DNA of 64,000 bases from Thunnus maccoyii (GCF_910596095.1 NC_056550.1:12026501-12090500); one strand, 5' to 3'; positions 40,861 through 53,114 are shown, counted from the first letter of the stretch. Made by a program: numbers and translations. The notes: generated from the sequence alone by a model not told the origin.

Positions 40861-42497
40861 AATAATTAGACATTTTGGGAAATATACTTATTTTCTATCT
40901 TGTTGAGAGTTAAATGTGAAGATCAATTCCACTCTCATATGTATTCATATCCAAATAAATTCCCTTGCTTATAATAGTATAAGTGGTCATGACACAAATC
41001 AGGATTTTGATTACTTGTGACATAATAGTCCATCATTCTTTTATAGCCTGTCAGTATCCTTCTTTATGCAAAGTGAACGTCCTCACAGTCTGCTATAAAC
41101 ACTTGATATCATGCTGTCAGTTGCAGCAGAAGAAGAGAAGCTCCCCTCAGACCACTAATGATTTCAACACCAGTTCACTGTTACAATAGCAAGAAACAGT
41201 CTTTGAACACATTTAACTGTGAAAAAAGTAAAACAAAAATAACATGACTTATGATGTATAATTATAATAATATAAAATAATACAGTGGAGGCATTTATCA
41301 AAAGTGTTCTCTCTTCCTGACTCAAAACAATTATATTTCAAGTGGTGAATTTGTTGCAGCATTATCTCAGTGGACAACTACACTTTAAAAACTCTTCATC
41401 TAACAAGAAATGAAACATAAATAATCTTTCTTTATGTGACTTTTAGTTTTAGTTTGCGGCTTCAACACCAGTTCACTGTTACAATAACAGGAAACAATAT
41501 TTGATCATATTTAACCATAAAAAGTAAAAAAAAAATAACATGATTTATTATAATATATAATTATAATAATATAAAATAATTCAGTGGAGGCATTTACCAA
41601 AAAGTGTTCTCTCTTCCTGACTTGCAGTATTTATATTTCAAGTGGTGAATTTGTTGCAGCATTATTTCAGTTGACAACTACACTTTAAAAGCTCGTCATT
41701 TAACAAGAAATGAAACATAAGAGTTTCTTTATGTGACTTTTAGTTTTAGTTTGTGGCTCCACATAAATTACTTTTGTCAGTCTGGACTAACAATGAGAGG
41801 AAGGACTGAACAGGACAAGAAATGTAACATTTTCTGCTTTTACTCGTGAGAATACAAGAGTTTTACAAAACACTTTCACAGTCTTTGGTACGATCTGTCT
41901 CCAGTATAGATGCAAACATTATAGGTGACCTCAGTAGATCAAAATATAAGCAAACTGTAAATAAGTTAAATATGCTGTGGTATTAAAATAAAATTAAGTT
42001 ATAAACAACTAACAACAGTGTTACTTCTTTCTTGCTCCTCTGCACTATTATTAATGATTATAAATTAAAACAGGTTGTTTGATGTCTTAGTCCTCTGCAT
42101 ATTGTAGATTAATGTTCACCATTTTTAAAAATCGTTCATCAGATTTTTGATGCCCTTTCTCGTAGGCAGCCATTGTTTTTTGTTCATGTGTATGAAAATC
42201 ATTTTAATTTTCTGAGGTGAGATTCATCTCATGTTTTAGCAAAGTAAAGATTTTGTGTCATGATAATTCAGTTGTGAGTGTGTTTAAAATATGTATTTGT
42301 TGAGTGATACTCTGATATCCAACAACACAAGATGGTTGCAACTCAAACTTCAAACACAAAATTCAAGTTTTGAAGACAATTCTGATTAAGTAGAAGTTTC
42401 AAATGTAGATTGCCTAATTCAAAATTATTTTAGCTTGTGTTGAAATTATTACATTATTGTTTTACACAACAAACAAAAGGTCCAATTCTATCCTCCA
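40861..42497. other. Two orphan A-type 3' flanks in tandem, then B7 upstream module
   Basis: 41,138-41,458 and 41,462-41,760 both match the A-family 3' flank (TTCAACACCAGTTCACTGTTAC and on) but no A exon precedes either. The rest is shared with 20,770-21,470 and 35,070-35,840. No gene. Confidence 0.5.
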
Positions 42498-42560
42498 TGT
42501 GAGGACGAGTCAATTCAAAACTTGGTTGACTTCCAACTTCACTGATCCAACTGCAAAGAA
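42498..42560 (+). promoter_or_regulatory. Decayed B-type promoter copy upstream of B7
   Basis: Same class as at 35,846, with the octamer lost. Confidence 0.52.
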
Positions 42561-42669
42561 AATGACAAATTGTTTAGTTTCTACTGCGACTTTTGTTTTA
42601 TGCAACGTAAGAGTATTGCATATTTAAAAAACTTCAATGCAATTCTCTGCTTACTGTGAGGAGGAGTTA

Positions 42670-42677
42670 ATGCAAAG
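42670..42677 (+). promoter_or_regulatory. B7 octamer-like element, variant
   Basis: ATGCAAAG, with GAGGAGTTA upstream instead of GAGGAGTCA. It is the most diverged of the active B promoters. Confidence 0.65.
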
Positions 42678-42749
42678 CTTGGATGTCTTCCACCTCTACT
42701 TATCTGACTGCAGAGAGGATGACAGAGAACAGTGGACACACGGTTTAAC

Positions 42750-43198
42750 ATGATGGACTATAGGACAGGACTGCTGCTTTTAACTATCTGCTGGGCAGGT
42801 GAAGATCTTCACATATCTTGAGTTGAAGTTTTTGTTAAAAAGTTACTAGCTTAAAGAAACTGATTATTTTCTTTTTTCTGTCTTGACAGGTGTTGATGGT
42901 CAGACTCTGACAGAATCTGAACCAGCAGTTAAAAAGCCTGGAGAATCCCACAAACTGACCTGTACAACATCTGGATTGTCATTCAGTAGCTACTGGATGT
43001 ACTGGATCAGACAGGCTCCTGGAAAAGGACTGGAGTGGATTGCAACTATCAGTTATGATGGTAGTAGCTACATCTACTACTCTCAGTCAGTTCAAGGCCG
43101 GTTCACCATCTCCAGAGACAACAGCAGAGAGCAGCCTTATCTGCAGATGAACAGTCTGAAGACTGAAGATTCTGCTGTTTATTATTGTGCTCGAGACT
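42750..43198 (+). CDS. IGHV: IGHV segment B7
   Basis: Leader exon 42,750-42,798, 91-base intron, V exon 42,890-43,198. Landmarks are [22 protein letters not shown] and [11 protein letters not shown]1 is GLSFSSYW and CDR2 ISYDGSSYI. Odd: framework 3 reads REQPYLQ where relatives have REQLYLQ, placing Pro in a buried beta strand (CTG to CCT). The frame is open and the splice sites and RSS are good, but folding may be impaired. Confidence 0.88.
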
Positions 43199-43236
43199 CA
43201 CAGTGACTGAGTTGGTTGAGCAGCTGTACAAAATCC
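43199..43236 (+). other. B7 recombination signal (22-base spacer)
   Basis: CACAGTG, 22-base spacer, ACAAAATCC. Confidence 0.85.
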
Positions 43237-43690
43237 TACAATACTCATCAACATTGAGCTGAAAAACTCCAACTATCTCATATGGTTAATCACTCATCAC
43301 CTATTGGGTTTTTAAAGAAAGAATCCTAACGACAGTTCTTCAGAAAGATTTTAATTCTCTTCTTACCTAAAGCAACATTTTTTTACATGAATTTCAGTAT
43401 CTGAGCAGCTCTCTAGAGGCTCTGAATGTCTGTGGCTTCAAACATTTGCAACACTGATACAACAAAAAAGTATTTTATGTAAAACTCCAAACCTCCACAC
43501 AGCTCCTGAATACTTGGCAAATGATGAATTTACCAATTTCAACTATTGTAAAATACATGCAACACTCAGTATTAGTTTATCTACAATAATACATGAATAA
43601 ATGGTAATTCATTTTAAATAAAATCGTAGCACCATTTTAAGTTCTCTAAATTAACAATATATCATAGTACACACTATATATTCAGTCTGG
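43237..43690. other. B7 3' flank
   Basis: B-type flank, missing about 150 bases present after B1 and B6. No gene. Confidence 0.45.
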
Positions 43691-43773
43691 AAACTTGACA
43701 AGAAAGACTGAACTCTTCACCTCAAAGTGAAAAATAGAAGTACTAAGAAATAGATAATTATTTATTCAATGAT

Positions 43774-43781
43774 ATGCAAAT
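43774..43781 (+). promoter_or_regulatory. D4 octamer, perfect
   Basis: ATGCAAAT, exact consensus, 100 bases before the D4 ATG, although the gene itself is dead. Confidence 0.7.
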
Positions 43782-43873
43782 AAATGTGACTCATAAGGAA
43801 GTGAAGTGTGTGTGTGTGTGTGTGTCAGCGAGAGGACAGAAGAGCTCACATCAGTTCAGCTTCAACATCAACC

Positions 43874-44218
43874 ATGTTCTCTGCAGCTCTGATGCTGCTG
43901 CTGGCAGCTGGATCCTGTGAGGAGCTTTCAGTGGATTCACACTAATAAACACATTAGAAACACTGAATAGTCAGATGAATGATGGAGATAATGTTGATTT
44001 CTCTTTCCACAGGTGTGTACAGTATTGATCTCATCCAGCCAGAGTCAATGGTTGTGCAGTCTGGATAATCGTTGTTTTTCTGACAAATGTGGTATAAAGA
44101 AATCATGGCTGCATGACAGTAGCTAATGAGCAGATTAACTTTCTGTAGGTGCTGAGGGTCAAACACTGACTGAGTCTGAATCAGTGGTTAAAAGGTCTGG
44201 AGAATCTCATAGACTGAG
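43874..44218 (+). pseudogene. IGHV: D4 composite IGHV pseudogene
   Basis: Duplicate of D1. Leader exon 43,874-43,916, 96-base intron, V exon from 44,013 stopped by TAA at 44,066 after VVQSG, then a second V exon start from 44,149 ([20 protein letters not shown]). No RSS. The composite structure existed before the duplication. Confidence 0.8.
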
Positions 44219-44644
44219 TGAATGTGGAAAAAAAGAGTAATAAAAAACACTGATTGCATGGTGCAATAATATAGATACTAGAACATTATAATCACTGATA
44301 TATGACATTATGGAACAAATGGATTACACTACTAGACATTATTAAACCTTAAACCATTATGTATTAAAAGAGATTGGTGTCAGCTAAAAATGCACAAGTC
44401 AATGCTTTTGCTAAATAGTCTTTCTCTGACTCATAATGTCTATATGTAGAATATTGAGGAATGAATAACAGCAACATTTCAACATGCACCTTGCTTTTAA
44501 AAGGAAGCAGTGAAACCCCCAAAAGTCATGTCTTTTCCATAACTTCATCATTTAAAAAGATTAACAATATATTATAATCCGAATAACTACAGTTTTAGTA
44601 AGTTCACTGAATCACTTCTCTTCAGCCTTCATGGTATCATGTAT

Positions 44645-45545
44645 TGTGAGGGTTGGCCGAGCAGCCAGGCACAAAAAATGAGGAGGTACAGGCAGAGTTC
44701 AGCAGTCCAAGTGAATTTTATTTGCCATCAGTGGAGTCCTGTGCAGATATTTACAGTGGACATGAATATCTGGCCAAAATGGAAAAAAAAAACAAAAACT
44801 GATTAACCAAAAGTAAAAAAAATAACCCTTTTCTCAAAAATAGGAGAATACACACACACAAAAAAAGAAATCAACTCTAAACTGCACTTTGATTATACCC
44901 CCTGAGATTAGGCCCAAGGCAGGGGCTGCAGACTGAAGCTGTGTCTGTCTCTGTATGACCAGAAAAGCCTCGAGTCACCCCAGACTTCTCCCTCTTATAC
45001 AGGTGGACTCCACCTACTCAAGAGAACAATATCAATTATCTCTTACAAAACACTAACGAGGACAGCAGTGTTAAATAACAATATACTGTCAAATAGAAAT
45101 TCATTGAAGTTTAGTCTAAAATGTGTTTTTCCTTAAAAAGAGTACTTTAACAGTCAAATACCCCAAAAGAGGCAAAACACCCCTCCCACTCTACCACACT
45201 TAGTCTCTCCCCTGAGAACCCCTCTACTTAACCAGATGAACTGCACTAGCTCCAGTTTGCCAGTTCCTGGTCTGACAGAGGAAGAGAAAGCACAACAGAG
45301 CAAACAGGTGAAGCACAATTTAAACTCAATAAACTGAGTACTTATAACACAACTACAATGTGTCTTCTTTTTTACCACAACATTTTAAATGTGTGCATTG
45401 TCAATGCAAGTCAATGTTAACAAACACCTACACACTAAGTAAACAAACTTTGGGATAAAAATCTCTGACCAACAATAAGATTGAGAGGAGAGGGCTGCTG
45501 ATCCATGTGTGTGTGTGTGTGTGTGTGTGTGGCTTCCCCGTGACA
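44645..45545 (-). mobile_element. Solo LTR, duplicate of the older insertion
   Basis: Same TGTGAGGG start, GTGACA end and TGTAT target duplication (44,640-44,644 and 45,546-45,550) as at 8,874. It is a fossil carried along by the segmental duplication. The two copies differ by small length changes, including the GT repeat at 45,506-45,531. Confidence 0.75.
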
Positions 45546-45550
45546 TGTAT

Positions 45551-46138
45551 CATGTATCACGTCTATGTAAAACTATAGAAAATTACGTTTTAATGATCAA
45601 CCAACTTCCACTTACTGTTTTTGTGAGCTGGAGAAAAAAACACACTAGAACCCGTCATCTTCATTCTTCATCTTCAATACATCCGTCAATGTTTAGATGT
45701 TCAATCAACCATTGGTTTCAGTTCATGTACAGTATGAAAATCCCCTTGTAGACCTTGTTTGAGATAGGAAAGCAACATATCATATATCCTATTAAGTATT
45801 TTTTTTTGTCAAAGCTAAGATTTTGTGTCATGATAAGAACAGAAATTATTTTGCTCATTTGTGTTGGGAAGACTCTGGCATCCAGCAATTCAGAGTTGGC
45901 TGAAACCTTTTTTTGTATATGGTTAACTTTCCAGTAGTTGTTTAGAGTACAGTTTTTGCTTGTAGTGTGCACTGTTTTGGGATTTTTCTTTTGAAATGTT
46001 ATTACTTTAAAAAAAAAAAAAAAAAAAAACTTACAATAAAAATCTATTTCCCGACAACAATTCAAAAATTAGACCAATTAATTAATTTGGTAAGAGTCAC
46101 GACTCTGACTATACATTGTAATAGTCTGATTCTCTCCT
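45551..46138. other. Upstream-module flank
   Basis: Matches 9,798-10,450. An A-run is at 46,009-46,029. No gene. Confidence 0.45.
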
Positions 46139-46200
46139 TCCTGTGAAGAGGAAATGCAAACATTTATACATCTTCCACCTCTACTTATCTGTCTGACTTA
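46139..46200 (+). promoter_or_regulatory. Orphan promoter-like block, copy 2
   Basis: ATGCAAAC at 46,154-46,161 with CTTCCACCTCTACTTATCTG. Duplicate of 10,815, with no leader. Confidence 0.48.
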
Positions 46201-46519
46201 TCTCCACATTCACAGAATAAAACAGGCAATAAAGTTTTCTAAATCAGAATATGAAGAAAAGGAAGCTACATCCATCTACAGGCAGGATCAGATTCACATA
46301 AATTGTGTCTTTATTTATTTATTTATTTGTTTTGTTTATTTTTTACAGTGTTTACCTTGTCAACCAACTGCTTTATAGTTGATTTAGTTTTTTATTCATG
46401 ACACATCTGTAACCACCACAGATAAAGGCAAAATGTGATGATTATTGCTACAGAAAGTATTTCATCAATACATGAACTAAAATAGTTTTCTTCTAAGTTA
46501 CAGGATTTAATTTTTTGCA

Positions 46520-48160
46520 TATTGTCACACAGGTTTCAGTTCCTGAGCAGCTGTTTATCTCGAGGCTCCATGTCTGTGGCTTCAAACACCTGCAAACACT
46601 GAAACCATTAAATCTTTTATGCAAGATTAGGTTTTCACACTATTTACATGATCCTGACTGCTGTCACTGTATTTCTTTTTGCAGCAAATACAATACATAC
46701 ATACTTACAGTGAGTAAACAAAAATATTTGTACATATATTTTCTGTTATTGAAGAATGTCTTTGACCCCCAATGTATTTATTATAATGTGAAGACTACAG
46801 TATAACTGAAGCTGTTCAATTTTAGAAACACCAGTCCTCATTTTAAAACATATCTAATAATAACTTTTCAAAATTTACTCAGCTTGTCTTTCTAGTCATG
46901 TAGATGGAGATGTCTTATTGCAGGCTCAGACTACAGGAGTTCTGGGCTGGTTTATCCCCGATTCACCCCTCCAGACAATCAGAGGAAAAATCTGGTCTGG
47001 GACCTCGGTCAGTACTCATGTTCTGCCCAGATTATCTGCTAATGTGAGGAGTTTACAGATCCAATCTTAAACCTCCAGAACTGCTTGCAGACTCATCAGG
47101 GCCGCCCCGATAATTTCAAACATGTTTGATATTTAGGAGTTAAAATCTGGATGATTACGTCACTACTTTTCAAGCAGGACCACAATAGCCAATGAGAGAC
47201 ACAAGTCCACAAGGAGACGGAAGTGTTACAAGCTAACGTTAGTGCAAGACTGCAGATAGAACTTTCTCATGCTGGAGGCAAAATTTTTTTCCTCTGGATG
47301 GCGACAGACTTACTCGCCCTACTCTGCCTCTGATTGGCTAGGACTTGTTTCGTTTGTTGGTTAGGTTGCTTAGGTTTAGGCATGAGGCAACCCAGTCTCA
47401 CATCAAAATGTATAATAGCTATGTTGGTCCACAGTGCAAATCGTTGGGTATCAGACAGACCGCATCAGTCTGGTGGGCAGACCATAGGATTTGCTGCCGG
47501 GAAGTAGCTCATTTTCCTCACTGTCCTTGATAACTCGACAGTATGATGGGTTAATGTTATGGCCATCCATTTATTTGGTTTGTTTTGTTGTTGGTCTTTT
47601 GCTGCTGTCTGTCTGTTTCTCTTCTTTTCAGAGCATTTCCTGTCTTTTTCGGCTTCCAAATTTACTTTTTTGTTTGTTACTTCTTTTTTGACAAACTGGG
47701 GTCTCTGTCAGTGTCTGAACTGTGAATGTCATCACTGTCATCACTGTGTCTGCTGCAGGACTCAAGTAATAACATTAAACAGACACAAACCCAGTTAGCA
47801 GCATGCAGATAGCGTTAGCATCAACAGCTACTGTAGCAGCCTGAATGTATCTCATATTCTTACATATTAACATTTTGGCTTTCAATGCTGTCATTTTTGA
47901 AGTAGTCATAGCAACTTAAGTCACTAATAATAACATGATAATAAAGTAATTATACTTAGAAAGCTTGCTGACTAGCATGGTAGATGAAGGTAAATATCTG
48001 CTTCTTACTGAGTTCAAACAAGATAAAAAACTGACTTTCAACTCAGTTGGTGTTTGTATCAGTGTCATACATAATTATTCTGATAAAAGAATCAGTTTGC
48101 AGGTCTCAAAACTTAAGATTTAGCAACAATTCATAATATTTTCAGCTCCTTTAACCACAG
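46520..48160. repeat. Eroded leader module and unclassified repeats, copy 2
   Basis: Matches 11,200-12,830, including ATGATCCTGACTGCT at 46,648. Ends at the CACAG empty site of the younger LTR (48,156-48,160). Confidence 0.5.
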
Positions 48161-48218
48161 TCATAGAGCAGTGAGGTCACATGGTAAAGAGACAGAACCT
48201 GATTGGTCCTCCTGTCTA

Positions 48219-48472
48219 CATGGTAAATGGTAAATGGCTGTTTATATAACGCTTTTAACCAAAGCTCTATATATTCTGCTGCTCACTCACCCTTTCACAC
48301 ACACTCACACACTGATGGTGACAAGCTACCAGGCAGGATGCTGGTGCAACCATCGGGAGCAATTTGGGGTTCAGTATCTTGCACAAGGACACTTCAAAAT
48401 GCAGACAAGAGTCAAGGAACCACCGACCTTCTGATTGATGGATGACATGCTCATCCTCCTGAGCCACAGCCA
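48219..48472. repeat. Dispersed teleost-type repeat, copy 2
   Basis: Duplicate of 13,491-13,738 with a short extra GGTAAAT at its start. Confidence 0.5.
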
Positions 48473-49550
48473 CCTCATTCCCATATATTCCCATACATTA
48501 CAAGCGCTGATTGGCGCTTTGCAGATCAAACCTCTTGGCACCAAGTTTAAGATTGATTTCTGCGATAGAACCTCCTCTTTTCTCAAATTTTAGGGTCAAT
48601 AATGTGAGAGTAGTTTCATGTGTATAATTCAGTTTTGCCAAAAATGTCAAGTAGAACCTTATAATTCTAAGGTCACGCAAATTCATGTCTTCTTACATGC
48701 TGAGACATGTCTAATCCAGATAATGAAAGTTAAGAGATGTTTCATGAGAGGTCAAGAAGCCACAAGCTTATACAACTGACCTCCCCTCAACTTAAAGAGA
48801 AAAACAAACAATAAAAAAAGGAAAAAAAAAAAAACGAGCAAACATAATTTAGGAACATACAACAAAAAAATAAATGACAACAAGAAGCACACAAAATGAG
48901 CAGAATAATTAACCAATAAAAAAAAGAGGATTTTTGATAACACGCATGTAGAAAATGAGGTGTCACAGGTCACATTGACTTCTTTCAAACCTCTACAGGG
49001 CAGTCTAGAACTGACTGGGTTTGATCCTCATACTGATCATGATAAATCATGTGCACTAGAAGTAACATCAAGAAAGACCACAAGTGATTGGATTGGTTTT
49101 TATCTGACATCAGACTATTTTCACATTGATTCATGTCAAAATTGATCTGCATATATTACATGTTCCTCTATACTCATTCACATTTTCTTCACTATGGTGT
49201 TTTTGTTACCTGATGTGGTGCCTTTTACAAAGATGACACAGAGAAATATGTTTATTAAAGGGTAAAGTGTTTATTTTTTAACTTTTATTCTGTTCCAGTA
49301 TAATTAAACAATCACATACCTTAGAGGCACTGAAAACTTTGAATCATTTTTCTTTTTTTTTAAAGAAAATTGAATCACAATCCTTATGAGTCAGTTGACA
49401 AGCATTTACAGTACTGCAGTGTTCAAAATTAACTGAGGGGATTAGAAATATAAGAGTTTGGAGGATTCATTCCTGCACAGTGAACATACATTCTCCACCA
49501 AACATGAACTGAGGTCCGAGTCCGATCCAGTTCCTCCATTTGAGGAGGAG
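48473..49550. other. Intergenic before C4
   Basis: Collinear with 13,740-14,860. No gene recognised. Confidence 0.45.
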
Positions 49551-49553
49551 TCA

Positions 49554-49561
49554 ATGCAAAA
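49554..49561 (+). promoter_or_regulatory. C4 octamer-like element
   Basis: ATGCAAAA followed by T in the same variant block as C2. Confidence 0.68.
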
Positions 49562-49631
49562 TATCTTCCTCTATTTATGTGACTGCAGATGGATGGTAGG
49601 ATGACAGAGAACAGTGGACACACAGTTTAAC

Positions 49632-50080
49632 ATGATGGACTTTAGGACAGGACTGCTGCTTCTAACTGTCTTCTGGACAGGTGAAAATATTTACAGATCT
49701 TGGGTTGAATCTGTCTTCAAATTGTTGCCAACATATGTAGAAAGTGACTGTTTTCTTTTTTTTGTCTTGACAGGAGTTGATGGTCAGACTCTGACAGAAT
49801 CTGAACCAGCAGTTAAAAAACCTGGAGAATCCCACAGATTGACCTGTACAACCTCTGGATTCACATTCAGTAGCTACTATATGGCCTGGGTCAGACAGGC
49901 TCCTGGAAAAGCACTGGAGTGGATTGCTTATATAGGCACAAGCAGTTATCCTATCTATTACTCCCAGTCAGTCCAGAGTAGATTCACCATCTCCAGAGAT
50001 GACTCCAGCAGTAAACTCTATCTACAGATGAACAGTCTGAAGACTGAGGACACAGCAGTGTATTATTGTGCCCGAAGACA
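49632..50080 (+). CDS. IGHV: IGHV segment C4
   Basis: Leader exon 49,632-49,680 ([17 protein letters not shown]), 93-base intron, V exon 49,774-50,080. Landmarks are [22 protein letters not shown] and [11 protein letters not shown]1 is GFTFSSYY and CDR2 IGTSSYPI. Framework 2 has GKALEW and framework 3 SVQSRFTIS, both unusual for the family. The intron length is a multiple of three and it is open, so an unspliced transcript would also be translatable. Intact partner of pseudogene C2. Confidence 0.92.
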
Positions 50081-50119
50081 CACAGTGAGAGACAGTAATA
50101 AGAGAGTCATACAAAAACT
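50081..50119 (+). other. C4 recombination signal (23-RSS)
   Basis: CACAGTG, 23-base spacer, ACAAAAACT. Confidence 0.88.
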
Positions 50120-51140
50120 ACTTCCTCTATTTACCACCACTGATAATATTCATTCCTTCAGTATCATCTTTCTTATAAAACTGACTGTGATGAACATTTG
50201 TTTTATTGTCAGACACAGAAATTCTGTTGTTATTATCTGAATATTTAGGAGTTATATTGTCTAATTTATTTTTTATTAAACTAATGAAATCATACATTAA
50301 CATTTTACAGGATAATTTTCGTGATACATAAACTGTGAATCCAGTGATTCAACCTACAAGTTGCTGTTTAAATGCAGTAGGAACTTACATGAATATAAAA
50401 AATTAAAGTAGAGACATATTTCTTTCTTCATAGGAAAAAGATGTTTTATGTTTTGTTTCTTGGAAGCAATGTTCAGAGAAGATGTAAAAAGACTGTTGGT
50501 AGTTGACAATGATGATAGTTAAATGCTTTGTGTATAGTGAAACTGTACTTGTATGTCCTAATAAATACATGCATAAAGATCATGCATGTGATACAAAAAT
50601 GTGTAATTAAGTCATTTGTACAATTTCACACAATTTTGAGATTGTAGAACAATGAGCTAACAAAAAGAATATTTGCTATACATAATTACATTTACAAACA
50701 ATCCTAAAATTGGCATTTGACATTTTACAATTAAAAAAAATCTGTGTTGCATTATCTAACCTGTGATTAACAGTCAACATGATCACAACTATTGTGACAG
50801 ATCAATAGAATAGATTATTTATATATATTTGTTCATAATCATTTGCTGCTTTATTATTTTCATTATTGTCAGTTTATTAGTTGTCTGGCTGAAAAAAGAA
50901 GAACGTTTCCAGCATTCTTATTACAAATAGGGTTAATTAGTTTATTATAATTAGAATTATTGTAACGTTTTAAAATCATTGTGTTCCTGTAGCAATCTTT
51001 TTACAAATACAACAACACAGAAAGTCAAAAACAAATAGCAAAGAGCTCTGTAGAGGAGTGACTCCTCTTCAGTGAGCATCCATTCTCCAATTTCACCAAA
51101 AAATATTGAGAGACAAATCCAGTGCAGTTTACTTCTCCCT
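50120..51140. other. C4 3' flank
   Basis: Collinear with 15,428-16,370. AT-rich, no gene. Confidence 0.5.
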
Positions 51141-51154
51141 GTGAGGAGGAGTCA

Positions 51155-51162
51155 ATGCAAAA
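51155..51162 (+). promoter_or_regulatory. B8 octamer-like element
   Basis: ATGCAAAA in the standard block, 80 bases before the ATG. Confidence 0.72.
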
Positions 51163-51234
51163 CCTTGATGTCTTCCACCTCTACTTATCTGACTGCAGAG
51201 AGGATGACAGAGAACAGTGGACACACAGTTTAAC

Positions 51235-51674
51235 ATGATGGACTATAGGACAGGACTGCTGCTTTTAACTCTCTGCTGGGCAGGTGAAGATCTTCACTGA
51301 TCTTTATCTGACATATTTACCTTTGTATTACCAACTTGATGCATGTTAGACTCTTTTTTCTGTCTTGACAGGTGTTGATGGTCAGACTCTGACAGAATCT
51401 GAACCAGCAGTTAAAAAGCCTGGAGAATCTCACAAACTGACCTGTACAACCTCTGGATTCACATTCAGCAGCTACTGGATGAACTGGATCAGACAGGCTC
51501 CTGGAAAAGGACTGGAGTGGGTTGCATTTATCTATAGTGGTGGCAGCAGTTACTACTCTCAGTCAGTTCAAGGCCGATTCATCATCTCCAGAGACGACAG
51601 TAGACAGCAGGTGTATCTGCAGATGAACAGTCTGAAGACTGAAGATTCTGCTGTTTATTATTGTGCTCGACACT
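51235..51674 (+). CDS. IGHV: IGHV segment B8
   Basis: Leader exon 51,235-51,283 ([17 protein letters not shown]), 88-base intron, V exon 51,372-51,674. Landmarks are [24 protein letters not shown] and [11 protein letters not shown]1 is GFTFSSYW and CDR2 IYSGGSS. Shares [16 protein letters not shown] with its partner B2. Its leader and intron resemble the B3 type (CTGATCTTTATCTGACATATTT) rather than B2, which suggests gene conversion or crossover within the copies. All signals are intact. Confidence 0.92.
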
Positions 51675-51712
51675 CACAGTGACACAGGAGGAAGCAACAC
51701 TGTACAAAAACT
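51675..51712 (+). other. B8 recombination signal (22-base spacer)
   Basis: CACAGTG, 22-base spacer, ACAAAAACT. Confidence 0.85.
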
Positions 51713-52550
51713 CACCACATTCACATAGTAAACTTCAATTCAACAAATATTGACTGATTGATGCAATAAAGTTTTTGAAATCAGAATATGCAGAAAATGT
51801 AGCTACATCCCTCTACACGCAGGACCAGATCCACATAAACTTTCTTTCTTTCTTTATTTTATTTTTTTTAATCTTTAAGTTAATATTAATTTAGTATCAA
51901 CAATCTTAATCCACCACCACCATGTCGTTTTGCACAGCTTGCACAATGGTGTCATAACAATGTATTTGGGTATAAATAGTTTACAATAAAAGCAGAAAAA
52001 TCATTATTTGATAAAGTGAACAGTTGTTTCATTAAATGCAAGGATATTGTGTTAAGAATGAATGTGTCATTAAATAACCATTAATAATTGTTGGGCCTCA
52101 AACCACGAGGTCACACAGAGAAGGCCTACATGTAACCTGTGAGGCCTGAGCACGAGGTGCTTTTTCCTTTGTTTCCCCTGAGACAAAGGAATAGCGCCAA
52201 AATGCTGCTCACAGACAATGGGAGTCCATTGCAAACTCCATTTCCAAGGATGCTTTGCGATTTTCACACCTCAAGCATTTCATAATTCATAATTATCTAT
52301 GATAATTGTGAATTATTGCTAATAACCAAACGCACTACTGCCCGTCCCAACATAATGAACTAATGAACAATAAATGTCAAGTATGTTGTTGTGTTTGAAA
52401 TGAATATTTGTCTGGAACATCAAATAACACTGAAAAGGACTCATTATAGATTACAGTGAAAAAAACTTGCAGTTTAAAATGTTTCATCAAGGCTCATCAG
52501 ACTCTTCTATCAGGCTCCAAGTAGACCAACATTAATGCTTCATGTGATTG
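51713..52550. other. Intergenic B8 to A7
   Basis: Collinear with 16,943-17,790, including the hairpin near 52,282-52,317. Confidence 0.45.
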
Positions 52551-52555
52551 ATTCT

Positions 52556-52595
52556 ATGCAAACTCAGTGATCCTCCTTGTTTCTCTGCTATAAAA
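52556..52595 (+). promoter_or_regulatory. A7 promoter (octamer-like plus TATA)
   Basis: ATGCAAAC at 52,556-52,563 and TATAAAA at 52,589-52,595. Confidence 0.8.
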
Positions 52596-52649
52596 ACTTC
52601 ACATCAGACTGTCAGTGGAGATCACAGCACATCAGTTTCAACATAAACC

Positions 52650-53075
52650 ATGTTCTCTGTAGCTCTGCTGCTGCTTTTGGCAGCTGGATCCTGTGAGTCT
52701 CTCTGGATTTGTCACAGTCAGCAGTTCTTCTTTTGTTTTGATAATTTGTCACAAAATATTTTCTTGTTTTCTTCGCAGGTGTGAAGTGTGAACAGTTGAC
52801 ACAGCCAGCCTCAGTGACTGTGCAGCCAGGTCAACGTCTGACCATCACCTGTCAGGTCTCTTATTCTGTTAGCGACTATTACACAGCTTGGATCAGACAG
52901 CCTGCAGGGAAAGAACTGGAGTGGATTGGAAGTGCAGCAGCTGGATACACATTCTACAAAGATTCACTAAAGAACAAGTTCAGTATCAATGCAGACTCTT
53001 CCAGCAACAGAGTGAATCTAAACGGACAGAATGTGCAGCCTGAAGACACTGCTGTGTATTACTGTGCCAGAGACC
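52650..53075 (+). CDS. IGHV: IGHV segment A7
   Basis: Leader exon 52,650-52,692 (MFSVALLLLLAAGS), 86-base intron ending TTCGCAG, V exon 52,779-53,075. Landmarks are LTITCQVS, TAWIRQP and [11 protein letters not shown]1 is SYSVSDYY. CDR2 is AAAGYTF, quite different from its duplication partner A3 (RFTGASY). Framework 3 reads FSINADSSSNRVNLNG. The intron matches A4 and A5 rather than A3, so this gene was probably replaced or converted after the duplication. All signals are intact. Confidence 0.92.
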
Positions 53076-53114
53076 CACAATAACACAAACCATCAGCAGA
53101 CCTGAACAAAAACC
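53076..53114 (+). other. A7 recombination signal (23-RSS)
   Basis: CACAATA, 23-base spacer, ACAAAAACC. Confidence 0.85.
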
